Assembly (NCBI GenBank): GCA_038503065.1
Contig: JBCAMK010000020.1
Location: 186,001 to 250,000 of the forward strand
Direction: 5' to 3'
Length of the DNA stretch: 64,000 nucleotides
DNA from: Paragyromitra xinjiangensis
Lineage: Eukaryota; Ascomycota; Pezizomycetes; Pezizales; Discinaceae
Shown here: positions 1-10,381 of the stretch, piece by piece
Position numbering within the stretch: the first letter of the stretch is position 1
How the letters are laid out: each line of letters starts with the position of its first letter
Program-made: the position numbers and the translations under genes
The notes under the pieces: model-generated
The model's input: the letters and a program-made list of their open reading frames with translations, nothing else
Told to the model about the DNA's origin: nothing
The model's database searches: none

Positions 1-3000
1 CACCACAAAAAGTGCCTTTATCTGTTGATATTCCGGTATTCGGCGCTAAGCCCCAAGGCCCTTCAAAACCTTCGTCTACACCTCAACCTGATGCAGTATC
101 CCACTCACCAAGTTTAGACTCATATAGAGGACGAAACGACTATTTCCAGCCGCGGAAACCAACGCAGTCGAGTAGCAGTAATCACTTTTCGCACAACTCA
201 ATACCCCATGTCACAACAGGCCCACTCTCACCTTTCCGAGATGTTCTTCCCTCTCTCTCAGGACTGGGTAAGCTCTCTTCCCAGCATGATTTCTTAGAAA
301 TGATGAGTCGAATCCAAACCCTTGCTGAAGAAGATTTACATGCAGCAAACACCCTGCAAGCAATAAATCCGCTCTCCCCTTCTCACTCACCACCACGACA
401 CCTTCCAAACGTTCCAAACACCAAGTCAACAGATATTAGCTCTTACATAAATGATACACCGGAGATCAATCAGAGGACCAATGATTTCCCTTCAGTTTCC
501 TTCACAGTTGACTACAACCAGCTAAACACAGACAAAACTCCAATGGAGCCAAGTTTATCAAGTACCGGTTCCTTCCAAGGAAATTTTGCGTCAACAATCT
601 CTCAGCAAACCCTTAGTTCAAATATCAACGGCATTTTATCAGACAGCTCAAAACTAGATGACAATCCGGGGTATGGTAACGACTTACCAGGTCTGGAGAA
701 CGATGACAACTGGTTCTTTGATTTTGGTATCTTCGACACCAGTACCGATTGGCTCAGAGGTTGGGGTGACGATTCTTCGACCTTGAGCACCCTAGGCCGA
801 ATAAATGGCGCGCTCCCTGAAAGACCTTTAGCAGTCCCACCACCTGTCTCTGGTACAGCTGCCCCAAGTCTTACCCCAGCACCCACAATACCTAATACAA
901 AAGGCTTTGCCTCACCAGGTTCAGCATGCTCAGACGAAGGATCTACATACGGCCACAAGCATCGGGAAGATCAGACACGTTTACCATCGGTTAGCCCTAT
1001 CAAGGACCACTCTTCTGTGGAAGATTTCTTGCCATGGGGTTGGCAGTCATGTCGAGAAGAACCTAAGCGTCGAGTCACTTTACCTCCTCTAAGACAGATT
1101 CTGGAGGAATACACACCATCGACACCATCGACAATTCCGCAGCGCTATGACTCCACCCGTACAGGAAAGGATGGAAATTTGGTGAACGAGAAGATACGGA
1201 ATGACATGGTCTCTCTGCTATCCATTCCTTATGAGCGATACCCATACGAGAGTGCCGACATGAGCAAGTTCCCAACTAAGAAGATGATTGATGGGTTCAT
1301 TAAGCTTTACTTTGAGCAATTCCAATCAAACCTTCCATTGATCCATAGACCAACTTTTAGTACCGAGACATGTCCAACCATTGTGCTCGTAGCGATGGCT
1401 ACCATCGGAGCTAGCTATAGCGATGTGGAAGGTGCCAAAGTATTCGCGGACACACTGAGTGAGCTCTGTAAAAGAACACTTACCTGGATGGTAAAATATA
1501 CTGGCGTTTATGGTTCTTGGTTCAATAGCTAACCCGAGTTCCACCCAGGCCGAATTCAACCCTGAATACCCACGCTCAGACTTCTTTCTCAAGGCACTCT
1601 GCCTTCAAAGCGTCTACGCTTTGGGTTCCGGCTCACATCGCCTTTACGATTCCGCAGATGTGTCCCGAAGTTTTCTAATTGGAAACGCTCGTCGCATCGG
1701 ATTATTTTCTGGCACAATCACTCCACCAAGTTCATCCCCTTCATCTGCTCCAAATTCTCCAGGATCGTCAAACAACGGTCCACGAAACAAGCCCACTTCT
1801 GAAGACACACTTTTCCCCCGCGATAACAACGAGAAAATTGAAGCACGTTGGAACTCTTGGCGCAAACAGGAGGAGCTTAAACGTCTCGCATGGTCTATTT
1901 TCGAATATGATTGTTCGTTTTCCACACTATCTAACCGCCGTGGTGCTATAACTTTGAACGATATCTCCACTCGTATGCCTTGCGCCGAAGCCCTATGGGA
2001 GGCACCAAATGCTCAAGCTTGGGCCTCACTTCTCGAGTCTAGCTCATTCACACTTTTACCCTGTGCAGATAAGGGTACCCCATTTTACCCCACACTACGA
2101 GACGTCATCTCAGAGAAAATCCCACCAGAAAGCCTCACTAGCTGGGGTAAACGGCTCTGTGCGCAAGCCATGGGAAGGATATTATGGGACTTCAAAGAAT
2201 TAGAAGAAAGTGTGTTAAGTGTGGGTGGCTCCAGTGCTAGCGTTCTTGGGAGTGGAGGGGGGCTGGGATTGCCAATGCTCAGTCCTGGTCTAAAACCAGC
2301 AAAAGAAACATTGTTAAAATCACTGATGGCCCTTTGTGAGGGCATTCGGGAGAGACAAATGGAAGGTGGTGTAAGAGATGGTGAGGTTGATGGCGACAAG
2401 GTCCACATGATGTGAGTTCCCCAACCCCCAGAAATTTACTTTAACGATTGACTAACAAAAAAAAGCCTTACCTGCCTCATATCTCACTACACCCATCTTC
2501 ACGCTGCATTCCCAACCGTCTCACTTATCCTCTCGCTCGCTCGCCGCCCACCTTCATCAGAAGATCATCCTGTAGACCCACGCATAACCCGATTAAAAAC
2601 AATATTCTCATCTGATCCTGTCTACGCCCGAACTTTAGCCTGGAACTCAGCCCAGATCATTGCTATTTCACGCTGGAAACCCGTCTTCTCCCCCGTGGAA
2701 GGAATGAGAATTTTCATGGCTGGTGTCGTCCTCTGGGGTTTCGGTCGATATTTCCGAGAACCTTCCTCTCAAACCCACCCTCGATCTACCCCGTCATCAC
2801 CTATCCGCGGGGTTCAAGAGGAAATCGTCAGACTTGATTCCCATCCCTGGACAATAGGCAAACAAAGTGTAGGGGGGCATTGTCCAGACGAGTGGATCAA
2901 GAAGGGAAAAGAAAAGGCTACTATCGGAAACGATGATCCGGAAGGAAATGCAATGACGGAAATTTGTTCAGATAGAGGCGCCCGAGAGGTTCTAAGGGTT

Positions 3001-3087
3001 GTTGTAGGGATCCTGGGACGAATGAGAGTCTGGGGACTTGGAGGAGAGTTTAAGACTGTACTAGAGGAGATGGTACGAAGAAGTTAG
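1..3087 (+). CDS. Fungal-specific transcription factor (Fungal_trans domain), 5' end outside window
   Basis: This is the C-terminal part of a nuclear transcription regulator. The frame is open through the left edge, so the start and DNA-binding domain are not seen. Exons: <1-1490, 1549-2411, 2466-3087. Introns 1491-1548 and 2412-2465 have GT/AG ends and CTAAC-type branch sites, and the frames join exactly, giving about 990 visible residues. The first ~420 residues are Ser/Pro/Asn-rich and disordered. From about base 1280 a middle homology region starts (IDGFIKLYFEQFQSNLPLIH), followed by GSGSHRLYDSADVSRSF, a WNSWRKQEELKRLAWSIFEYD helix and an LWEAPNAQAWASL motif. Such motifs are typical of the Fungal_trans family (PF04082), particularly members with C2H2 fingers. 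Which DNA-binding domain it carries and which genes it controls cannot be read here. Confidence 0.85.
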
Positions 3088-4060
3088 CTTGCTAGCCGGC
3101 TGGTGCAGTACGCTTATGGATAGATCTCCTATGTCTTTTCTCATTTTTATCTTATTTCCTTTATTGGTTGTTTCAGGAGTATTGGTATTCATTCATTCAG
3201 GCCGGGGGCCAGGGCTTACGCAGGAAGAAAAGAAAAGTCCTTCTTTTCCTTACATTGTTTTTTTCGGAAAAGCGGGTAACAGGCGTAACTATTAGTATTA
3301 ATCTATGAATGACATTGTAACGACTTTCTTATGTTTTAATCTAAATTACACCCACATTTTCTGCGATCTTGGTACGATGCGCCTGGTGTTGGGGATCATG
3401 GTGGTGGCTACTATAAGTAGACATTTAAAACTCGGAGACTCCTCCTCCTTAAATAGGCCCGGCTATACTCAAGAGTACCGCATGCCCTACAAATGAAGTT
3501 GATTCCTAAAACGGTTGGTAGCGCGCTTCATTTCGGCGATTTTTCAAAATAGCCACCATCTAGCAGCTTCATGCACTTAATATTGCACTGCACATTAAAT
3601 TCTCGGATGCCTAGCCCGGTAAGAAGTATGCCCTAGCTTGGCTTTTTCATATAACAACCGTTGATTTAATTTGCCAGCAACGCCCCCAAAAAACTTCTTC
3701 CAATCAACAAACACTCCCCAAGCCTTCAATACAAAACTTTCTTAACACAGGAAACCCTCCAATCGCATGAAGAGTAACGCCTCGTTTTGATCCATAAGAC
3801 TCGAATGATAAGGAATGATAAGATCGAGTGACCTACGATGACCACTCTAAGATATATCGAACGTATCAGATCCATTAGTGAGTAAAGCCAACAACAACCA
3901 CCAAAATTACCATACATCGCTAAACGTCATAAGAAGATAAAATAAAAACTGGCACACAGCGAACGAAGGGGTATGAACAAGGGTATCTACAACACAGAAA
4001 ATCTTTGATTTAAAAAATCACAACTGTAAGGACTATTCTCCGCCACTAGCTTAATCCGTA
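3088..4060. other. Intergenic, convergent 3' ends
   Basis: This stretch lies between the stop of the transcription factor (+) and the stop of the Cys-rich membrane protein (-). It is AT-rich with short uninformative ORFs. I see no RNA gene or repeat in it. Confidence 0.5.
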
Positions 4061-5227
4061 CTATGATAGCTCGGCCGGCCCCGGCGCCTGCAACTCAGCT
4101 GGTCCAAATCCCTGCTGGTGTGGGTGTTGCGGTTGTGTCTGTGGGGGGTAGAAACTGCCCTTTGGTGGTTCCACGTAGCTGACAGGAGATCCAATTGTCT
4201 GTCCAGCCACCGGTTGATATTGCGGGAGACCTGGGGTGTAGGGTGGTTGCGGTGGCTGATACTGTGCAGGTTCCATTTGGGGTGGTAAATGTTGGGGCTG
4301 TGCCGGAGTATTTCGCGACTTCTTCCACAAAAAGAATGCTAGAACCCCAATAATTGCGATGACAGCAAATGCTCCGATAGCAATTCCAGCAATAGCGCCA
4401 CCTGAAAGGCCAGAGGAGGAAGAGGAGGAAGAGGAGGGGGTATTTGAGTTCGTCGGCGTTACAATAGGCGCAGGCGTAATTGTCGAGAAAGGCACTGATG
4501 TTAAAGATGATGACGAAGACGAAGACGATGAAACACCAGGTCTCGGTGTAACAGAAACCCCCGAAGCTCCAATAGTGGTCGCTGCATGCGATCCAACCGT
4601 GTAGGTAGCCGGACTTGATGTGCAATCTATCCAGATCTGCGTCGCTCCATATAGGACTTGCGTGTAGCAGTATGGTGCAGTTGTATAGACACTATTACAG
4701 AGGTTAGCAATCAAGTCCAAACAGTCTCACCCTGATAAAAGATAATATACCATTGAAAGCATCCAGCACCTGAACAACCGGTCATGGCGTAATCATAGCA
4801 TGCCCTGGCTGTTGTGGGCATAATATTGGTTGCCCTGCCCAATTCGTCAGCACAGTCAGATCAACCTTATTTAGTATGGAACATACGAATAACAATCCAC
4901 GGTGCCCGACACAGTATAGCATGCATTGCCTTCTACGCAGTTCCCTATACAACGAAATTTTCAAGTCAACATTGAACATCCTAACAATAACTCAGGCAAA
5001 CAGTAAAAAAAATACTCACATCCAGCATCCTGATTACAACACAAAGTTTCATCTACACATCCGGAATTTCCACAAGCGACGAAACCTACTGAGCACGTAG
5101 GCACAGCACGTTTAGCGAGATCGCCAGGCTCTGCCATCGGCCCTAGCCAATGACCCTGAACCCCGAGAACATTGAAAAGGCCGAGGGCCACGCCGAATGC
5201 GTGGAAGATTTTTGGCTGGGAGACCAT
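4061..5227 (-). CDS. Secreted Cys-rich, Ser-rich single-pass membrane protein
   Basis: Predicted cell-surface protein of 326 residues from four exons: 5227-5020, 4944-4887, 4834-4751, 4691-4061. Introns are 75, 52 and 59 nt, all GT/AG, and the frame is kept throughout. Residues 1-23 form a signal peptide. The ectodomain up to about residue 140 is Cys-rich (CSVGFVACGNSGC, ETLCCNQDAGWNC, DCYS, ACYDYAMTGCSGAGC, APYCYTQ). A Ser/Thr-rich stalk follows, then a Gly/Ala/Ile membrane helix at about 214-239, a KKSR stop-transfer motif and a Pro/Gln-rich cytoplasmic tail of about 85 residues. Fungal wall-stress sensors and mucin-like proteins have this layout, but the Cys pattern is not a clear WSC domain, so function is left open. 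The stalk DNA is a run of TCC/TCT-type codons that makes a purine-rich tract on the plus strand. Confidence 0.8.
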
Positions 5228-7290
5228 TGCGCGGTGTGTGTATGTGAAGGATGATCCGTAAAACCTTGGATACTGTCGGACGGGTGTGATCGCACAACAA
5301 ACCTTCTGTCAAAGGGGCCTGGGGCTGCTGGGGGTTTTATTTCCCCTCGGAAGAAGATGACCCACCACCCTTTGCAACAAGGTTTGCTTCTTTTACAATC
5401 GTATTTATGCGAGTAAAATATTGGGACTTAGCAGGGGCATATGTAACCCAAGACATTTGCTTGCTGTCCCAATATTATAACCCTGCTGTGGGCACTATTG
5501 GGGGGATATACCCTGGAATTTCCCATACTGATTAGGTACTAGTATCCCATGTGCGCAACCGATGGCTGTGCCCTTTGTTCTAGCCATCCACGATTATCAG
5601 TACCCTACATTGTGTGGAGCTAGGTATAAACACCTCCTTCCCGCTCCGACGATTTAGCTGCATCATGAGTTGTCTAAGCACCAGCCAACGACATCGACCA
5701 GTTTGATCCCTTGAAACTAACGTACAAGGAATTCGAGATAACCATGGCATATACTGAATAATATCAGAAGAGTTATTCCGTGGCTATCTCGTAGGGCAGA
5801 CTAGACTTGGTGCTGGACCCAAATTCTTTGTGGGTATGTATTTTGATCACAAAGGTGGTGATTACCCTTGTTGGCAATCAAAAAGGGATAGACAAACTTA
5901 ATTAGAATTGGGGCTGAGACACAAGCCAAGCCTAGATAGTTTAACCCCTGCGTCACAGAATTCAGCTGATTGGTTCCAGTTCAAAAGGCATGTTCAACTA
6001 GGTGCTATATATACGCACTTATGTCTTTAGCAATCCCCTAAACCGAAAGGAAAATAATTCACCTGGGGAACTCTGAAAAGGAGAATGAAAAACTAGGCTG
6101 CCATTGAAGTTGGTACAATTCCTCTCGATCTCATCACCATGTCTCTTAAGATCGACAGTCCACGTGGTACAAAGCACACAACGGGTACCCGGATAAGCAG
6201 CGAGCATTGAGTTATTTAGTACGGCTCGGAAATTGTTAACCGTGAACTAAACTTCATAAGCGAAGTCGATGCTAAATATCGTAGCCTGGCGACAACCATG
6301 CCCCTTGACTCAAGCCATTTCCCTCCTTTTTACGGGAGTAGTGTCTTTAAACCCCGGAAGGGGCTAGATTACTGTGTAACGAGTACATGTGCGACATTGT
6401 ACATGTGCGACAGCGCGCAATCAGAAATTTGCTCCAGCTGACCAACTGCTGTCAGTCTTAGGATTCAGTTGGAGCGGCAAGCGATAAGTAGATACGCCAA
6501 AACCTTTGTTGACCAAGATGATACTTTTTCAATAGTTTCATATACGGCGAGATCCGAGGCTGAACTTGCGTTCCAACAGATGTGATTCCGTCAACTGTTC
6601 CTCTTTCGGGAGTCGGCTCAGCCTTGAAGAATGTTGAGTGTTGTCACTGTGCCCGCTGTCGGTTCAGGCATAAGGTACGCGTAATCTCTAGTTACAAAAA
6701 TAACTAAGCCATACCGGATTCACATGGAACCACTGCGGAGCCGCAATATCTTCACCTCGCGCTAACTTAAAACCTCTAACATGTCCCGGCCACGACAATA
6801 TCAGGAGTCGTTTATTCGCTGCGTTCAATCCCAGCTCTCGAATTTATCATAGAGTACTTCACCCTGAGGAAGTACAGGCACCGTTTAGTAAACACAAGCG
6901 TTTCAGGATTTTCCTCACTCTGCATTAAACCTGGTCTAAAGTGCCTATTGGAAGAAACGGTAAACCGTTTCCAGCACCTCTCTCGGAGATATGGGCGGAT
7001 TTATGACATCACAATCCAAAAAACAGGGGCGCTTAATTATCCAGGCGCTAAGATTATTAAAACCTGGGTCCTAATCATTGATGGTCATGCATATGAAGGT
7101 TGACGACTACCTATAATCATTGCCAAATATTCACTCCCAGCCCGCGAGATAATATGTACTTTAAGAGGATTTAACGTAGCTAATTACTCGACCCATTAGG
7201 CCATTCTCGCCAACAGTTACTACTAGTTGCAATTAAACCTTTAGATATCAATCTGGTCGAGTAGAATTTGAGAAGCTACGGATATGGGAG
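5228..7290. other. Gene-poor intergenic region
   Basis: No convincing coding frame is present on either strand. At 6386-6413 a short tandem pair reads TACATGTGCGACA twice. Otherwise I see nothing beyond random-looking sequence with scattered stops. Confidence 0.45.
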
Positions 7291-7543
7291 TTACGCACCG
7301 CGTTCTTTGGTGTCGCGAGAATTTGACGTCGCGAGAGTAGCTTGTGGGTGACTCTTTCTAAGACAAGCGAGCTCCCTGCTCTGAGAATTACGCCGGGGGT
7401 TTCGAGAAATACTGAGGCCTGTGGGGGTGTGCTGCCACTAGCTTCTGACTCCTGCATTACTGTATACTATTCGGGCATAAAGAACTGTCTGAGTCAACAC
7501 CACTCTCGCGACGCCAAATTCTCGCGATACCAAAGAATACGGT
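7291..7543. mobile_element. Foldback/MITE-like element with 42-bp inverted arms
   Basis: Bases 7297-7338 are repeated inverted at 7502-7543 with 38 of 42 positions identical. Both arms contain TTCTTTGG and two TCGCGAGA-type blocks. The four differences are all transitions (C/T or G/A), as expected from cytosine deamination or RIP. A weaker match (about GGGTGACTC against GTTGACTC) continues inside the arms. The interior has no coding frame, so this would be a non-autonomous element. TA lies just outside the right arm, but a target duplication is not certain. Confidence 0.55.
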
Positions 7544-7693
7544 ATACCTTGTCGAGTTTTAGTCTTCGAAACCTAAAAATACTTCAATCAAGTAATCCAT
7601 GATTTTATTTTAGTTTATTTTATATGTTACAGATTTAGTTATCAGTGTGCCGCCATAGCCCAAGGGCCGGATGCGTGTATGATTAATCAATTA

Positions 7694-7715
7694 ATCTATC
7701 TATCTATCTATCTAT
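7694..7715. repeat. (ATCT)n microsatellite
   Basis: A perfect tetranucleotide run of about five ATCT units. Confidence 0.9.
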
Positions 7716-8061
7716 GAAATATCATCACGAAATATCACTCGAGGTCGATATTGTAGGTGAGTTAGACCATTAGATATACCAAGTCCGTTAACGGATCGTA
7801 CCAACTTAAAACTCTGGGTTCTTCCCCGGAACCGTTTATATACTGCGCTCCGAACATAGATACCTAAAGCCCGTGCACGGCGAACGGGTGAATGTGCGTA
7901 GTAGATGGCGAAATCAAACTAGCCTAGAGGCCCTAGGTACACAATAATAAGTCACGAGGTTAGCACACACTAGCGCACAAAATCTTCTTAGCACGGTCGT
8001 TAGCGTGTTTTTTTGGGTTCTGGGGGAAATGCGTTTTGTGTTTTTACACAGCAGTGATCTA

Positions 8062-8234
8062 CCGTTCCATTTAGCGAGTAAGCCCATAGGCTTATGACAG
8101 GATGGAGAGAAGAGAACACATTAAATTTGGGTAAGCTAAACCTAGATAGGAAAGTGCTGTTGATTTTTGGTATGTTCTTTTCTCTCCATCCTGCCATAAG
8201 CCCATGCATATGGGCTTACTGCCAAATAGAATGG
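8062..8234. mobile_element. 173-bp MITE with long inverted repeats and TA target duplication
   Basis: The two ends are inverted copies. The left arm from 8062 reads CCGTTCCATTTAGCGAGTAA and continues through CCCATA, GGCTTATG, CAGGATGGAGAGAA to about 8118. The right arm from 8234 backwards gives the same blocks with a few substitutions and a 6-nt insertion, ending about 8174. TA flanks both sides (8060-8061 and 8235-8236). The arms leave only about 55 nt of spacer, so the whole element can fold into one hairpin. TA duplication plus foldback structure is typical of Tc1/mariner-type MITEs. It carries no coding capacity. Confidence 0.75.
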
Positions 8235-9322
8235 TACCCTCTCGACAGTTGACATTAAACACTAAGATGTATTAAGGCATACATACATATATATATACTT
8301 TATCTCTTCGCCTCTACTTAATTCTCATTTCTTAGGCCTGTAACCCCCGGTATGCGCGGATACTATATATTTAATTCGACTGAAATACATATATGTATCT
8401 CAGTCGAAAACAACTGCAATACTCTCGTTCTGAGGGCAAACTCTGATGCGGTATTAGTAGCTTTAAGACTAATTTCTTTTCATCATGTCTTTGTTAGGCT
8501 AGAATTTTGTAGAGAACAACTACATAAATTGAGGTGTGCACGTGGGTATATACGAGACGTGTTCTAATTCTAGCTAGTCAGGTGGAGTACATGTGATCAT
8601 CTAGCCTAAACTAGCCTGCTCTCGGGTATGTGTAATACATCTCGTCCTTGGATATATGGATCCAGAGTGAAATAGATAACACAAAAGTAAAATGGTGGGG
8701 CTTAGCTTAGCTTCAATCATACGATATCACTCGATAAACAGCCACATTCTGCAGGTCCAAGTACAGTGGCCCAGAGAACTCGAGACATCAAATGAACTGT
8801 GGAAGGTTATTGGAAAGGGTGACTAAAAGGTTGTTGTTAATCTCATGCATATGCGGGGGCCCTCGTACTACTCTAAAAATATTATTAATCTTGTAGTGAA
8901 TCACCATAAATCACTGGATTGGATACTAGGAGGTCGGGTTACTATTTTGTGTCAACTAATTGATCGTTTGGGCCGAGACTTAGCCCTTTTGGATATGTTT
9001 TTTACTGTGCGACGTATGTCATCTAACTACATGTATCTTAGGTATTGGCAACTACAGTGTTAATCGTGGGGTTTCCCCGTATTGAAGTTGTTGAGTGAGG
9101 AAGGATAGCTTGAATCTCACGAATGGACCCACCTGTAGGTCCAAAAGCACCAAAATTATACAGAGTTAAAGTTGTGTGCGATTTTATTTAGTAGAAGTAA
9201 GAAAGTAAATCATCAAAAACATCAGTCATCGTAACCCAGAACTACGAGTCTGCAGAATTTTGAAATCCCCAACCAAAACGAACGTCATCTCATCCAAGCT
9301 CCCTAAACGAGTCTTGATGCTG
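8235..9322. other. AT-rich intergenic region with a short palindrome
   Basis: Bases 8375-8408 form an interrupted palindrome (TTCGACTG ... CAGTCGAA around an ATACATATATGTAT core). No gene is supported in the rest. Confidence 0.45.
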
Positions 9323-10381
9323 TCACCTTGCTAGATACTCCCAATTAAGCTCGAGCTCTCTGGCTAGGTCACTTGCAGTTTTCCCATTATTGTCCTTGAT
9401 GGCTAAATCGGCTCCCTTACCCACCAATTTCCTCGCACTGTACTCACACCCTTTCATGGTGGCGATATGAAGTGCTGTCGATCCATTGGCGTTCTGGATA
9501 TTAAGATCTGGGTTGCTATGAAGCAGGGGTTCGAGAGCCTTGCTGGAAGTTGATACTGCGAGATGAAGTGCGGTTCGTCCATAACTGTCCACATCGTTGA
9601 TAGTGGCACCGACTCCCCTTCTTAGTAGCAGAATCATTGATTGTGGATTTGAAATCTTGGCCGCTTCGTGAATCGGCGTTTCTCCATTAACGTTCTTAAG
9701 AGAAACACTGGCCCGGAAGTCCAGTAGTAGTTCCAATAATGCGGGCGTTCTTGAATCTTGCTGTATCACTTGATGAAGAGCTGTGTGTCCCAAAAAATCT
9801 TGTGCATCAACATCGGCACCAGATTCTAGCAACAACCTCATAATGACCTCGCCGTTTACCCCGTGCACAGCTCGATGAAGTGCTGTCTTGTCGAATCTAT
9901 CTCGAACTGAAACATCGGCTTTCATCTCCAATAATAATCGCACGACAGGCTCATGATCACGAGCCGCTAGGTGGAGTGCTGTCCAACCGCGATGCATTGG
10001 GTCTTGGATATTGACGTCAACACCGTTCTGCAAGAGCAATCGGACCAACCCTTCGTGGCCTCTTTCTGCAGCCCAATGAAGTGCTGGAATCCCTTGCCTA
10101 TCTTGGATTGCAGACCTATGGAGGTGCGGGGTCAAAAGGCATGCGAGACGGTGATTGGTTTGGATGAGCCGATAAATATATGTTGGCCGTTCGAGGATAT
10201 CCGCAATCATTAACAGGATTTCATTCGGTAAGCTGAGAAGCGATATAATATGGGTATCTTTAGGTTGCTGGGGTCCGTCTGCAATGAGACATGGGGAGCT
10301 CAGGCCCAAAACCGACTTCAATGGTTTTTTCTTGCGCAGTACAGCGAACAGACGAAATTTCCAAAAGCCCTTCTTAAGCAT
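9323..10381 (-). CDS. F-box and ankyrin-repeat protein
   Basis: Intronless gene of 352 residues. The start is the ATG at 10381; the frame is open a little further upstream but without an ATG. After a basic N-terminus, an F-box-like motif begins near residue 48 (LSLPNEILLMIADIL) and runs to about 90. About seven or eight ankyrin repeats follow to about residue 345, with recognisable cores such as PALHWAAERGHEGLVRLLL, TALHLAARD, KTALHRAV, HTALHQVI and TALHIATMKG. F-box proteins recruit substrates to SCF ubiquitin ligases and ankyrin repeats bind partners, so substrate selection is a reasonable inference. This architecture is expanded in many Pezizomycotina. The gene sits alone between two gene-poor blocks. 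Confidence 0.88.
   Translation of the reverse strand: MLKKGFWKFRLFAVLRKKKPLKSVLGLSSPCLIADGPQQPKDTHIISLLSLPNEILLMIADILERPTYIYRLIQTNHRLACLLTPHLHRSAIQDRQGIPALHWAAERGHEGLVRLLLQNGVDVNIQDPMHRGWTALHLAARDHEPVVRLLLEMKADVSVRDRFDKTALHRAVHGVNGEVIMRLLLESGADVDAQDFLGHTALHQVIQQDSRTPALLELLLDFRASVSLKNVNGETPIHEAAKISNPQSMILLLRRGVGATINDVDSYGRTALHLAVSTSSKALEPLLHSNPDLNIQNANGSTALHIATMKGCEYSARKLVGKGADLAIKDNNGKTASDLARELELNWEYLAR

Noticed and set aside
4095..4625. Second minus-strand frame inside the Cys-rich membrane protein gene
   Set aside because: Overlaps the real exon in another frame and has no start or motif.
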